A stretch of DNA of 64,000 nucleotides from Rhea pennata (lineage: Eukaryota; Chordata; Aves; Rheiformes; Rheidae): the NCBI RefSeq assembly GCF_028389875.1, contig NC_084673.1, forward strand, positions 16,715,501 to 16,779,500, in the 5' to 3' direction. The position numbers and the translations under genes are program-made. Positions 35,605-47,542 of the stretch are shown here, piece after piece. The notes under the pieces are model-generated. The model made no database searches. It was given only the letters and a program-made list of their open reading frames with translations, and was not told the origin of the DNA. Each line of letters begins with the position of its first letter. Within the stretch, counting starts at the first letter, position 1.

Positions 35605-35615
35605 ATGTTCAAGAA
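35605..35615 (+). CDS. MCTS1: MCTS1 coding exon 1 (residues 1-3)
   Basis: Only 11 coding bases: MFK plus two bases of Lys4. Donor AA|GTGAGT. Too short for any ORF scan; identified from the conserved MFKKF start and the matching phase of exon 2. Confidence 0.95.
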
Positions 35616-38600
35616 GTGAGTGCGGCGCTATCCGGCCGGGCCCAGCCACCCGGGCCGGGCCGGGCCGGGCCGCGCGGGGGGGCGGGGGAGGCCGGCGCTG
35701 CCCCGGGGCCGCTCCTGCCGGCCGGGCCCCGCGGGCTGCGGCTGGTCCGGCGCGTAGTTACGTATCTGTAGTTACTTAGCTGTCTATTTATTTATTTGGT
35801 TATTGTGAGATCTTTAAGTTGCCTAAGCTTTAGGGTAATACAAAGCGCGATTCATGTGCCTGTGGTAAAGCCGAACGGCAGTTCGTAAACGCATCTGAAC
35901 AACGCTGTGGAAGTTAGGGTAATCGGCAAAGTCTAACTGAATAACGAATGAAGTACTACTGTGTGCCGAGGTATAGCTGTGAGACAGTTAAAGTTGTTTC
36001 ACGGACATAAACAAAAGTTTTGAGGGAAAAACAGGCCGCTAGCGAGACATTTTGTGCCATCCCACGCCCAGTGTCTCCAGGTGATAAATTTAAGCCCTGT
36101 GAACGATCTCCAAGACTCAAAAGTTGAACAGCTATGACATTGTTTTAGCCAATTTGCAGGCATTTCTTAAAATGCTACTTAAAGGTGTGGCATCTTGTAG
36201 GCAGCAAATTCTGCTTTTTGAAATGCTCTCACTGACTTTGCAGATTTGATGAAAAGGAGAATGTATCAAACTGCATCCAGCTGAAGACTTCAGTTATTAA
36301 AGGTATTAAGAATCAGCTGATAGATCAGTTTCCTGTTATTGAACCATGGCTAAATCAGATTATGCCAAAGAAAGACCCTGTCAAAATAGTAAGATGGTAA
36401 GTTTCTTCTCTCTTGTCTTACTTCTGTAAGCTATTTGGATTGCTTTATTCATATGTTTGCTTTCTCTAGTAGATTAACCTAATGGTTTTGAGAAGTGTGT
36501 ATCACTTCTTCTAATTGTGCATGTTATGACCAAGCCATAAAATTTGGATGTGCTTATGCTTTCAAAGCCTGTTATGAGGATGTTTGAAGAAAGTAATAAT
36601 ACCACTTAGTAATGAGTACATGTACAACATACTTGGGGACTCTCCAGGGGGTCAGTCTTGTAAGGGAAGCTTTCAGCTTTACGGCTATGAAAGTTCGGGC
36701 TTATTTGGATAGCTTCCACTAGCCTTATTTTTACTAATTTTAGGCTGGATTTCTTTTTTCTTTGGGGGGGGGGGGAATACAGGGTAGTATATTTTTGCTG
36801 ATTTTCCTGTTAATGCTCTTTATATGAAACTTTGGGGAGAAAAAAAGATCAGATTGAGAACTACTGGATGTTTGTTTTCAGATCTTTTTTTGGAGCGAAG
36901 AAAATGTGCAGGGGGAAAATGTTGAAGAATAGGGCATACCATAGGATAATATTTTTTGTTCCATGTTTTCCTGTTAATTTACTGCCTTAACTCTTAGATG
37001 TGAAGACAGACCTGACTATATGATCTGAAATATTTCGCTTAAAATGTCAGAGTTATGTAGTTATTTGAATAACACCTTTTTTTCCCCCCTTGTGTTGCAG
37101 TCATGAACATATAGAAATCCTCACTGTGAATGGGGAGTTGCTGTTCTTCAGGCAAAGAGAAGGGATTTTTTACCCAACCCTAAGGTTACTTCACAAATGT
37201 AAGTTTCTTGAGGACAGTTCTGGTTGGGAGGAAAAGGGTGAGTGCAGGATTCAGCAGGACTTCTGAAGAACTGAGTTAAAAAGAACTTAGTTACATGCAT
37301 ATATAGGTTGCAGAATATATCTTAAAGATAAGTTCCAGGTTAGAAGATGTACTATATTGCTTTGATATTTCAGCTGCTTACATGGATTGCTTTCTCCAGA
37401 ATTGTTATAATGCTAGATGTTAAGCAACTCAAACTTCCATTTTTAAGAATTAAATTGCACAAAGTGCTATAAAAATTCTTGAGAGAGTTTTCCCTAAGAC
37501 TGAGTCTAAATTTCTTGTTGGTCCTGTTGCCTCATGTTGTGTATCTTTATTCTTGCAATGTTTCTTTAAACTCTTTTTGCTGCCTTCAGATATTTGTAGG
37601 TGCTTCCTACAAAAATATTCTTAAATATCAGTTAGAGTTTATCATAGAATTGGTAAGGTTGGAAGGAGCCTCTGGAGGTGATCTAGTCCAACCTCCCTGC
37701 TCAGCAGGGTCACCTAGAGCATGGTAGACAAAGTTGCATCCAGGCGGGCCTTGAATCTCGCCAGAGGAGACTCCACAACCTCTCTGGGCAACCTGTTCCC
37801 GTGCTCTGTCACTCTCACAGTGAAGAAATATTACTATTACTACTTCTCTCCTTCAAGAATTTATACTGCATAGTTTTAACTTTTTAAAACCGAATCTCTT
37901 TTTGCTATTCTCACTGTTCTTGATTATACTGCTGTGGTTCTCAGCACAGGTGTTGAGCTCAGGTGTTCCTGAAGATGTTAGTCAGATCCCAGTGTTTGAA
38001 AACTGTTTGAAATAGTTCAAGTAGTTGTGGACACTTGAATGGCTGAGAGAGCTGACAGCCTTCGTAACTTTTGTCTGTCTGGCCCTTTTTTGGCCTATTT
38101 AATCTCTTAAATGAAAAAGTAAAGTTTATACCTGTAATTTGGAGTATTCAAGGCTCTTTGTATGTGGGCACTTAAGTGATTGTTTTCATTTATGAAAGCT
38201 TGTTGAAATTGTTATTCTGTATAGAGGTTCCAGGTGTATGCAGGAGGGTTAGTTCTGGATTAGTCTTAGGCTCTGAGAAAGAGCTGTGAACTAGGAAAAC
38301 AGTACTCATGCCCTTTGGGGCAGTACTGCTCCAAATTGTTTCTGAAACTTCTTACCTTTTCAGCACAGTGCTGAAACTGTGCTGGAACTGCCCCTTCTAA
38401 CCTGACTTGGTAATGAGTTGTTCATATTGTGATCTTACCGTATTATTGTAACACTGTATCTTTCCCCTCCTAGATCCATTTATTCTACCACATCAGCAGG
38501 TTGATAAAGGAGCGATTAAATTTGTACTAAGTGGAGCTAATATAATGTGCCCTGGCCTGACATCTCCTGGAGCAAAACTTTACCCTGCTGCTGTTGATAC

Positions 38601-41600
38601 TGTTGTTGTATCCTTTAATGATGAATTACTGCTTGTTGTGAGATGAGTAAATTTCTTTGTGTTTTCTCATCTGGTCATCCAAATTACTTCGGATTTTAAT
38701 AATATTTCATGGATTAACCAATAAGCTGAAGAGAGATGCAGATAATGAAATGTTACTTGGCAAAGTAAGCATTGTTCTTAATTCCTTCTACTTAGTGTGG
38801 TGTTCCAAGCCCAAAATAAGTTCCTGCTGTGCTCACTAAAGTTAGATGCTGTTTCATTAATCTGATGGATAAGTGGAGCCTCTTTGTGAATTTATGCAGA
38901 ACTGTGCAAAGAGATGAGGTACAATGGAATTTGTCCACTCCCCACCTTAATCCTGTACCTCCTTCAGTTGTAGAATTTGGTCCAGTTCTGACTGAGTGTG
39001 GAGAGAAGTTTGTGATGAGCTTTGCTGTAATCAGGATTTTGCTCTATGCATCTTATGATACTTTTCTCATTTCACAAGTTCCTAATTTACTCCTGCCTAT
39101 TATTTTATTAAGAAAGGAACTAAGAGCAAATACAATCTTGTTAATATCAAACTCTGCTGCTTTTGTTGTTACTCAGATGCTGTAGGAAAAGATCAGCAGT
39201 TAATGCCTCATGTTGTTGAGCTTTAAAAATGACACATCTGATTTCAACGCTTACTTTTTCAGATTTGTTTTGCTATTCTTTTGTACCTTGGAATCTGAAA
39301 TGGACTTTCATGTAGTTGTAATAGTGTCATAGAAAGGGAGAGTCTATAACTTCCTTGTTTGGTACAGAGGAAGAAATTAAGTGTAGTGCTGGAAGACCTT
39401 TTATTTATTTATTTATTTATTTATTTATTAATGTAATTGATATTTGAGGGTCATAAATATGTTTTATGTTCTGTGCAAGGTGATTTGGCTGTTAAATACA
39501 ACATCGTTATTTTGCTTATCTCATAAGCCAGTGCTCTAGAATTACTTAAAGGGGCAAAAGTTCAACTAGGGATTTTGATACTTTTTTTGAGAAGTGATTT
39601 CCTCATGTTATTGCTTTTACTTTTCTGGAATAGTTTTAAAAATAAAAATATACTTTCCCTTAGCAATAATTTGTAGGCAATAATGGCAGAGGGAAAACAG
39701 CATGCATTATGTGTGGGAGTAATGAAGATGTCAGCTGAAGACATGTAAGTCTTTTTAAAAAAAAAAAAAAAAGAAATATAATCTGTTCTGTGTCATAATT
39801 CCTGTGTTAGTTTGGAATAGAAGCACCATGGCCCAGGTTACTGAGTCACTGTTGCAGCTTATTTCTTTCAAATACAGAATTTATTTAGACCTTCATTCTG
39901 GTGATTAATATTCAATATGGAGAAGAAATGATGGAGAATATCTTCCATATTTATCTACCAAATGGAATCAGAACAGTTCTTTTATCAGAATGTGGATTTT
40001 TAAGAGACACAACATCAATAATGCCTTTGAATGTTAATATTTCTTCCTTTCTGGTCACATTTTCTCAAGAATTTTGCTGAACAAAAAAAAAAAATCTATA
40101 TGGACTACTTACTAGCTGGACTAGGCAAGATATGTGATTTGAATTTGAGGGCATCTGAAACCACTGAAGTGCTTTTGTTTGCAGGGATAACAGATCGAAG
40201 TCCTGCTGGTTCTTGGTTGACCAGCCAGTTTTTTTTCTGTGACCTGCTGTCTTTCTCTGCCTTGCTCCCACACACAGCATTCCTGTGTAACATGCTTAAT
40301 AGCTTAGCTAAGCTTCTTGTAGAAGTGTCAGCCAAGGGATAAACATCAAGTGAAAAATTACCTGAGAAGGCAGAGAGGATGTTAAGTGGAAGGAAATGGA
40401 TGCTAATTGTCTTTAGTATTCAACTAACGCTAAGCAATCAGGATCTAAATCATTTTGTGATTTTAAGTTCTATGACTTGTAATAGTAAGATGTAAGTTGC
40501 ACCTAGCAGGTTTGGCCTGCTTTGGTTCCAGCTGCTTCCAGGACATGTGTGGGTGAGAAAGTTGACTGTGATTGAAAAAAAAAATCACTCTTTGGGGATA
40601 ATTCTCAGCTGGATGATCTTCTGCACTGGATCACTGCACAGTCATAGGTGGTAAGGGTAGTATGAGGGAGAGCAGAAGTGCATTAGTGAGGACAAAAGTA
40701 GAATGGGACTGCAGCAGCATGAATTTGGACTTGCTTTAGCTGCGGAGGAGTTGCATGCCTCAGGACGTTCATAGTGCCTTCAAAACACTCACAGAGTAGC
40801 TAGGAAGAAGGGAGATGCAGCTACTTATGTCCCCTGTATGTGTGACCTGCTGGGATCACTGCAGACCTAGAATATCTCTAACACTGTTCAAATTCAGCAG
40901 CGTAACAGCTGAATATCCAGTTCCTGTGAGAAGCAATATGAGCTGAAGAGGAAAGAGCAGTATGAAGAGGAAAATGACATGATACCAATCTGTGCAGCCT
41001 GTTAGAATACTGTTGCGCATGATATAGTATAAAACAAAAAGATGAAATAGTGTGATTTCTGTTATTTGGAGTGAGTGTGATGCATAATACAACCACTTGT
41101 TACTTATTTCCAATAAGCCAGTAATTTTTTCCAGTTTACTTTTGGGCAAGTTGTCAGGGTAATGGGGCACTGTAGTTGTGAATACAGCAAATTATGTTCT
41201 CGAGGGGAATGAGGCCTGTTCTCAGTCCCCGAATATCTTGCTTATTGTGACAAAACTAGATTCTCTAATGGAATAGTGTTCTGGAGAAAAGATAAATGCA
41301 AATCCAGTGGAGATGCACAAAACCATATTTGAAAGATGATACGACTCACAAGATGTAGAGGGATAATCTCCAACTGCAATATGTTGCAAGTCCTTGGCAT
41401 GTGAACTTAGCATTTGCAGTTCTTTATGAAGTGGGCAGATACCCTGCAATAGAAGAGAAGCAGATCACCTGCCTCTGGTTGTGTTGGTAGCACATCTAGA
41501 ACCAGAAGTTGTTGAATTCTGCATTCCAGCTCTGTTTTGTGTTACACCACTGTGTGTGCTGGGAGAAGGGTCACTCACAATTTGTATAATAGTTTGATAG

Positions 41601-41996
41601 AGGAATGAAATGGTTAACAAAAATGTTGTGTGAAGAACTGTCTACCACAAAGAAGCTGTTAAGAAATACAGTAGTACGTCGCTGATAAAACCTGGAAGCA
41701 AATATTGTCGTCTTATCATACAGCAGTGTGGTTGTGTGTAATAACTATTGTTTCTTCTCCAGCTGCTGAGTGATATTATGACTTTATGGTGATAGCTTCT
41801 GCCTGTTCAGTTGATAAATACTATATTTTGTACTTTAACTATCGTGTTTTTTTCACTGCTTTAATGTTTAACCTAACTGACTAATACTTGAATACCTTTT
41901 TCCTTGTTTTACAGTGAGAAGGTCAACAAAGGGATTGGTATAGAAAATATCCATTATTTAAATGATGGCCTTTGGCATATGAAGACGTACAAGTGA
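35605..41996 (+). CDS. MCTS1: MCTS1, complete coding region in 6 exons
   Basis: Re-initiation and release factor (MCT-1). With DENR it forms a heterodimer that binds the 40S subunit, promotes removal of deacylated tRNA during recycling and supports re-initiation after upstream ORFs. The six exons join to 546 nt, 181 residues plus stop, the same length as the human protein, and nearly every residue agrees with what I know of it. The product starts [14 protein letters not shown]. An N-terminal MCT1/pre-PUA domain covers about residues 1-90 and a PUA domain about 92-170, with [14 protein letters not shown] in the PUA fold. It ends [13 protein letters not shown]. The start is fixed by ATGTTCAAGAA|GTGAGT at the edge of the CpG island. 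No defects. Intron 4 is U12-type, and intron 3 carries a CR1 insertion. The gene is head-to-head with CUL4B and convergent with C1GALT1C1. Confidence 0.98.
36244..36396 (+). CDS. MCTS1: MCTS1 coding exon 2 (residues 4-54)
   Basis: Encodes [18 protein letters not shown] through KKDPVKIVR. Acceptor TTGCAG|, donor ATG|GTAAGT; the Cys55 codon is split TG|T. Confidence 0.98.
37101..37198 (+). CDS. MCTS1: MCTS1 coding exon 3 (residues 55-87)
   Basis: Encodes [18 protein letters not shown] through LRLLHK. Acceptor GTTGCAG|, donor AAAT|GTAAGT; the Tyr88 codon is split T|AT. Confidence 0.98.
37641..37835 (-). mobile_element. CR1 LINE 3' fragment
   Basis: The segment opens ATCATAGAAT, then GGTTGGAAGGAGCC and GATCTAGTCCAACC, and continues into GGGCAACCTGTTCC. 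This is the reverse complement of the CR1 3' end (whose terminus repeats ATTCTATG), so the element lies on the minus strand, 5'-truncated as usual. It sits in MCTS1 intron 3 and contributes part of a spurious plus-strand frame. It is the only clear transposon in the window and supports a sauropsid, probably avian, origin. Confidence 0.9.
38474..38607 (+). CDS. MCTS1: MCTS1 coding exon 4 (residues 88-132)
   Basis: Encodes [18 protein letters not shown] through [10 protein letters not shown], the first half of the PUA domain. Acceptor CTCCTAG|; donor GTT|GTATCCTT, a U12-type donor in phase 0. Confidence 0.97.
38608..39676 (+). other. MCTS1: U12-type intron of MCTS1 (GT-AG class)
   Basis: The donor GTATCCTTTA is the GT-class U12 consensus. 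Near the 3' end, TTCCCTTAGC (39654-39663) resembles the U12 branch sequence TTCCTTAAC, with the branch A about 14 nt from the exon. The acceptor lacks a pyrimidine tract. All three points indicate the minor spliceosome. Confidence 0.88.
39399..39430. repeat. (TTTA)n microsatellite
   Basis: About eight TTTA units in the U12 intron of MCTS1, likely length-polymorphic. Confidence 0.9.
39677..39744 (+). CDS. MCTS1: MCTS1 coding exon 5 (residues 133-154)
   Basis: Encodes [18 protein letters not shown] then SAED. Acceptor AATTTGTAG| without a polypyrimidine tract, as expected after a U12 intron; donor AT|GTAAGT. Confidence 0.97.
39745..41914 (+). other. MCTS1: MCTS1 intron 5
   Basis: About 2.2 kb of non-coding sequence with no supported exon or transposon. 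Starts GTAAGTC and ends TTTTACAG. Confidence 0.85.
41915..41996 (+). CDS. MCTS1: MCTS1 last coding exon (residues 155-181, stop)
   Basis: Encodes [18 protein letters not shown] then LWHMKTYK and TGA at 41994-41996. Acceptor TTTTACAG|. Confidence 0.98.
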
Positions 41997-42140
41997 AACA
42001 AAAGGAACTGTGTTACTCCAAAGGAATGCACTTAGATTAAATGTGGACTGCTTTGTAATTCCTTCTGTTTTTAATGTGACTGAATGTACAAATTACTTTG
42101 TTCTGTGGCTATGCTAAATAAATCAAGTGAGTGCGAAAGT
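41997..42140 (+). other. MCTS1: MCTS1 3' UTR
   Basis: Short AT-rich stretch between the stop codon and the region just after the first AATAAA. A segment of it (about 42050-42165) recurs in diverged form near 51.1 kb. Confidence 0.7.
42117..42122 (+). terminator. MCTS1: MCTS1 poly(A) signal
   Basis: Canonical AATAAA 121 nt after the stop codon, followed by a GT-containing stretch (AAGTGAGTGCG). Longer 3' ends are possible, since further A/T-rich sequence follows. Confidence 0.75.
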
Positions 42141-42149
42141 ACTGTTAGG

Positions 42150-45100
42150 CTACAATAGTTTTCTAGATTTTTCATTACAGTTCTTAATTTTTTTGTCTTA
42201 AAGCCAAGTCTTTAGTCACTGAAGATATTTGATGGAAAGAGCATGCATGGACTGTGAGTAAACTGTTTCAGACTAATAGGAAGAAAAAGCCAAGAAATGT
42301 TTACATTTTTATGCTCTTCTAACAGAGTAATATAAAGCATATATGAAATACAATTAATACAGTTTATACAACCTCTCAAACTTTTTTTTTAACTTCTGAT
42401 TAACATCTCTTTAGTCAACCTGTTTTCTGAACGTGGAAACATTTTTTTTAACTGTTATTTTTTTAACCTAATGTAATTTATTAACAACATTAACTTCAGT
42501 ATTTTACTTCAGGGTTTTTCTTCTTAAAATGCATTTATCTGTATAGGATTTATGGACTTAATCTAGATTATGTGAACTATTTCTTTTTTGCTAGTTGGTA
42601 TCTAAAGAATATATATATGAATGTTTGAGTTTCTACCTGCCAGCACTGTTTGATCTCATGGGCATGCTCCATTTGGAGCATGTGCCAATCGGTGCCTGAT
42701 GCTCTATTCCCTATTTGCTTTTTTTTATTTGAGGAACAGAAACAATATCATTTCTCAGCAAAGGCATGATAGCAGAACATGGTTATCAGTGTAGCCAGGC
42801 GTTTCTTCTTCAGGTGGAACTTCAAAATGATCTCAGTTTGTGCGCGCTGCTACATACCTGTACATCTGCAGTACTGGCTAAAGAGCACGGTGTGTTTGTC
42901 TGGGTAACTCAACTCTGTTTAGTGACTGCATACCCAAAGTTATACATATGCAAAACAGCCTGTGCTGTGGAATGACTTAATAAACTAAGGGAATGTTAAG
43001 GTCTACCACTCATAACTCTGTCTCTGGAAGCATTTATTGTTTGAAGCCTCTATTCTAATGCTTGTACTTTTATTAATGACAGAGCTTCATTTTGTATACA
43101 GTGCCTTGTCTCAGTGCTGTTTTGCATGTTTTATTTCCCTGTGCTGTGACCTCTGCAGAAGACAGTGACAGAGGTCTTCTCAATCTGATCTTAAAGTCAA
43201 ATTACAACATGGGAGATGTAAAATATTACCTAATCTGTGCTTTTTTCTTCCTGCAAAGATGATTGAAAATGTCTGAGAGTGTAGCTGTTTACTAATATAG
43301 GGATACAAAATTTAAGGTGATTATTATAGTAGTGTCATAGGGAAAGGAAGTTCAGTCAAATCTCAGGCATTCCCTTTGGAATGCTAGTAAGCATTAATAT
43401 GTAGCTTAGAGTCTGCTATAAGTGTATTCCTTGTTAGCACTATGGGGAATCAGTTTGTGCCTCAGTGGTTCTGTTGTACATAAAATAAGCTAGTCAGTCT
43501 GAGTTGGGTGGCTTTCTCCTCCCTCATCTCTTCTGTTTCCTTCTTCCCCTGCTGAATCACGATATATTTCATTTGAAATGTGTATTTCAGATCTGTGACA
43601 AATAAGGTATATTCTCTTTCGGACTGTTAACTCATGCTCTTATCCTGACTTGACCTAAGACCATAGTTGCAGCAAGGTCAGAATTGTATTAAATTCTGGA
43701 AATACCCCTGAAATCAAAATTGTACTTAATTCTCATTTTGTCTGGCTTTGTCAGAGTATGCTAAACTGTGAAGCCCACCTTTTAAAAATGATTTTGTAAA
43801 CAGAAGTTAAATCAAGCTTTAATTGATTCACATACCAGTTAAGCAAGTTCTTGCAGTTGTTAAAAATACTAACTTCAGTTTTATGGTAGCTAGATTTTAG
43901 CTACCATTGTGTGCTTGTGTGTCTTGGTATGTCAGCTGAACTCTGGCAGCAGGAGGGGAACATGCACAAATTGTGAGGTGAAGTGTGCCCTGTTAAACTG
44001 CTGAGCTACAGTAGCTTGCTTGGGTGTCTGAGCGGTTGCTTACCATTCTCATAAAAAATGAAGGATCTGACACCACCAAAAGAGATAGTGATATTCTTGT
44101 CTGAAGCAGCCATTTCACAACTGTGTTTTCCTGCAGCTGAGGATAGAATGAGATATTACAAATGGTCGGATAAAGGTGTTGTAACCTAGTATCTTCTCAG
44201 GTGTTTTATAGATTTCCCTAGTACCAGCGCCTGTAATGCTCCTAGATGTAGTTGACAGTTGCAGGACCCTTCTTAAGTCTTGAGATGTCTAGGTCAGGGA
44301 GGTGAATTTTAAATGGAGTAAACATACTGAAGTGTTGTGCATCGCTATTTACTATGACCAGGGAAGGAATGGAGTGTGATCTGGTAATTTGCATAAAACT
44401 ATCAGTGCAGTTTCAAATGCACTTTTTTTTTTAGCAAGTGTTTGGGAGTTCTACACACTGCTTTGTTGTACTCTTACCTATTTTGAATCACTTTCAAAGC
44501 AAGGTTGAGAGTGAAAGTTTATGTTGCTTCTTGATATTAAGTATCTGTGAATACATCAATATTTTACACTTGCATTGACAGCTAACCAACTTCTTCCTTG
44601 TAATACTATAATCACCACTAACAGGAATGAAAACTAATAGACTAAATCTTTATTTTAATATGCTTATATATCAAGCACAACTTAAAATGAGCAATTACTC
44701 TTGTGTTAACAGCCTACCTAACTTTGTAAATATTTATTCAAATTTAGTTATCTCTTTCTTTTGTCCAATTAAGAATGAAAGTCCAAGGGTCACTTTAAAA
44801 AGTCTGTTAAAGCTGTTCTGGAACAATATTGTCAGCTTGCTTCCTGCTCTTAAGAGATTAGAAAATTGCACATAATGATAGGAGACTGCAGCATAACCAG
44901 CATAGCTCAAGCTGTTGTAGAGAAGGTATGAGCTTTTCCTTGCCATGGAAAAAATTTTCCAGGCACATGTCTCTTTACTGTTCAATGTAAGTACTTCCCT
45001 CTCCTTCCCTTATAGGTAAATAGTAGCATACACAGAATACCCTATTTTTATGCAAGCAAAACCATGTATTTGAAACCTTACCTATTGGCTGCTTAAATCT

Positions 45101-45420
45101 TAAGATGATGTTTTGGGCTGGGATTGCAGGTCATTCTCCCTACATTTGTCTGCTGCTTCTTAATCTTACCATAAGGCATAGAAATATGCTGAACCTGATC
45201 TGTGCTGTAAGTTGAGTAGTTTCATAAGAATAAATTAAGACAAATACTCTTTACAAGAATCAATTCTAGTGATTAATTAGTAGGTATAGCATCACTCTAC
45301 ACTGTCCACAAACATTAACTAAGATTCTACAGACCACTGAAATTTAAGACCACAGAAAATGAGTTTGATAACAACGCAAAGAGAATAACTTAAGGTTGAT
45401 TGTTGATAATCAATCTGTAG
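42150..45420. other. Intergenic between convergent MCTS1 and C1GALT1C1
   Basis: About 3.3 kb without supported genes. Contains two hairpin-forming inverted repeats (42661-42686 and 43883-43907). Open frames are 83 codons or fewer and unrecognised. Confidence 0.75.
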
Positions 45421-45425
45421 TCAGT

Positions 45426-45431
45426 TTTATT
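45426..45431 (-). terminator. C1GALT1C1: C1GALT1C1 poly(A) signal
   Basis: Reads AATAAA on the minus strand, 400 nt after the stop codon. The intervening sequence would be the 3' UTR. It is the best-placed canonical hexamer on this strand. Confidence 0.6.
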
Positions 45432-45830
45432 GGTACAGCTTAGAAAGATATAAAGACATTCTAGAAATGCCTGAAAGAATTCAAAGAATCAAAATATTGC
45501 AAAAATATTTGTAACAGATTTAAAGTTCACTTGAATTTTCATTAATAAATATTTACATATACAAACACCCCATATAAATTTAATTTCCTTTATCACAAAC
45601 ATGAACAACTCCTTTTATCGTTCCATTGCAGCACTGTCAAAAGCCAGAAACATTTCTGTATAAAAGTTCTAGAAAAAAGTTCTTTCCACTTTTAAAATTA
45701 AAAGCATTACCAAACCTTATTGTGCAAAAATGTTACCAGTACCATCAGATACAAAAATGGAATCTGTCTGTACAGACACACGTCACCAGAAGGGCTGACT
45801 TCATGGTTACATGCCTTCTTCAAAGAGACA

Positions 45831-46787
45831 TCAGTCATTGTCTGAGCCTGCAGGTGGTAAGAAGACAAGTGCATCATTGTAAGTGTGTCCATATGGTCTC
45901 AGCCTGTAAACACCATACATCATTACGTGCATGTGGTTTGGGGCCAGTCCGCTGAAGGTGATGGCCATGTCTGAGCAGCAGCCTTCCACCACTTGTTGAG
46001 GGTGACTAGACATCGCTTCTTTAATAAGAGTGCTGACTGATTTGGTGTTAAAGACATCTTTTCCTTCCGAGTCCTCTGCGTTTTCAGCAAACACTCCAGT
46101 ATACTTCAGGCAGACTGCTAGCTGTTTATCCTCAGAAAGTTTCCAGATCATACCTCCCTGCTCCGGACACTTGTCGGAGTCTTCAATAACAGTGGAAAGC
46201 CGTCGTAGTGATTCGATGCTTAAGACTATTCCTCCATCACCATCTACATACTCAAGGTCACCAGATTTCACAGTATGACCTATATAAAAAGGCTGTGAGG
46301 GGTCTTTTTTCAGCAAGAAATACTTAAGATTTTCAATAATGGCAAATGTTGTTGGATGTGCAAGAAAGAACCAGTTGAATTCATTTTTATAACGTTCGTA
46401 AGTTATTTTGTAAGCTTTTCTCATCATCATCCACATATCATTTGTGTTGAGGGCTACTGAATCAAATACTTTAACCTTCTCAGAGCTGTAGAACTCCGCC
46501 TTGTCACAGTGTTTGCTCCACGTCTCCTTCACGGCAGCCCAGTGCCCGAGATCCTTGGGTCTCACCAGGATGATACAGTAAACGCTGATACTTTGGCTAA
46601 GCTCCATGCGCTCACCTTCTGAAAGGTTTAAGACGTCTTCTTTGTTGGGAGCTTGAATGTGATGGTGCTCGTGGTGACGTGCCTTAGTCCCATGGCCCAG
46701 CTTAACGTGTCCCAGGAGCGTGACCAGCACGCAGAAGACTCCTCCTAGCACCAGTCCTTTCACGAAGGAGCTGCTTTCGGAAGTCAT
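45831..46787 (-). CDS. C1GALT1C1: C1GALT1C1 (COSMC), core-1 synthase chaperone
   Basis: ER-resident chaperone required to fold the T-synthase C1GALT1, which adds galactose to GalNAc-Ser/Thr to make core-1 O-glycans. It is a single intact coding exon of 318 codons plus stop, the same length as the human protein. Type II membrane topology: short cytoplasmic start [11 protein letters not shown], one membrane segment at about residues 10-28 ([17 protein letters not shown]), then a His-rich stem ([14 protein letters not shown]) and the lumenal glycosyltransferase-31-like domain. Recognised conserved blocks are [70 protein letters not shown] and [10 protein letters not shown]; it ends [14 protein letters not shown]. 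The ATG is fixed by the family start and by an acceptor-like CTTTCTAG just upstream. The gene is transcribed toward MCTS1. Confidence 0.98.
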   Translation of the reverse strand: MTSESSSFVKGLVLGGVFCVLVTLLGHVKLGHGTKARHHEHHHIQAPNKEDVLNLSEGERMELSQSISVYCIILVRPKDLGHWAAVKETWSKHCDKAEFYSSEKVKVFDSVALNTNDMWMMMRKAYKITYERYKNEFNWFFLAHPTTFAIIENLKYFLLKKDPSQPFYIGHTVKSGDLEYVDGDGGIVLSIESLRRLSTVIEDSDKCPEQGGMIWKLSEDKQLAVCLKYTGVFAENAEDSEGKDVFNTKSVSTLIKEAMSSHPQQVVEGCCSDMAITFSGLAPNHMHVMMYGVYRLRPYGHTYNDALVFLPPAGSDND

Positions 46788-46792
46788 TTTCC

Positions 46793-47150
46793 CTAGAAAG
46801 CAACGGCGCTTGGCGCACTCGCGGGAAGGGCCCGGCTGCTGCAGATTCCCCAGGAGGCGCCTGAGCCCAGGCTGCGCTCCCGTAGCTTACGCACCACACG
46901 GCGGTGGCGTTCAGAGCAGCGGAAAAAAAAAGAAAAGGGGGAAAAAAATCAAATAACGTTTTTGTGAGCCGCGTTACGGACTGCCGCAGGCCTCCTCCCC
47001 GCTCCGCCGGCCACCGCCGCGTCGCCGCCCCGCGCAGCGGCGCTGCGGCGCGGAGCCCTCCCAGGCCGCCCGCGCAGCCGCCCCCCGCCCGCCAGCCCGG
47101 CCCGGCCCGGCCCGGCCCGGCCCGGCGCGGCGCGGCACTCACTCACTCAC
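46793..47150 (-). other. C1GALT1C1: Likely 5' UTR intron of C1GALT1C1
   Basis: On the minus strand a strong donor GCCG|GTGAGTGAGTGAG sits at 47150, and CTTTCTAG|GGAAAATG gives an acceptor five bases before the start codon. The result is a 358-nt GC-rich intron and a non-coding first exon starting at 47151. Inferred from splice signals only; a 5' non-coding exon is known for mammalian C1GALT1C1. Confidence 0.6.
47096..47130. repeat. (CCCGG)n GC pentamer tract
   Basis: About six tandem CCCGG units inside the presumed 5' UTR intron of C1GALT1C1, close to the donor. Confidence 0.85.
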
Positions 47151-47320
47151 CGGCGCTGCCGGGCCGGCCTGCGTAAGCGCCCCGGCGCCCGCGCCCCGCC
47201 CCGGAAGCGGCCCGCCGGAAGCGCCGCCCGCAGCCCTTCTAGGCAGCACCCCGCCCGCCACTCGCCGGTGTGGCGGTACCGCCTCCCTCAGTGCGGCCGC
47301 CATCTTGTGGTGGCGCCGCC
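47151..47320 (-). promoter_or_regulatory. C1GALT1C1: C1GALT1C1 CpG-island core promoter
   Basis: Part of a CpG island covering about 46800-47990. It holds two CCGGAAGC ETS-type sites (47201-47208 and 47215-47222) and a YY1-like CAAGATGGCGGC on the minus strand (47296-47307), a usual initiator-proximal element of TATA-less promoters. The first exon likely lies between the YY1 site and the donor at 47150. Confidence 0.65.
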
Positions 47321-47542
47321 GTCCCGCGCGTTCCCGCGCCTCGCCGCGACCGCGGTGCCCGGGCGCCCGCCGCACGCCCCCTTCGCCTGTCCCCGCCGCG
47401 CCACGCAGCGCCTAGGGCCGCCGCGGTCCGCCCTGCGGAGGCGACCGTGCTCCCAGCCGCGCCCGCGCCTCGCCCTCACGGCGGCCCATGTGTACCTCGT
47501 GCCCCCCACGGGGCGGCCCGCCCGGCCTCGTGGCGCCGCCGG

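Noticed and set aside
37479-37727. 82-codon plus-strand frame in MCTS1 intron 3
   Set aside because: Its second half lies in the CR1 fragment; it is intronic and not conserved coding.
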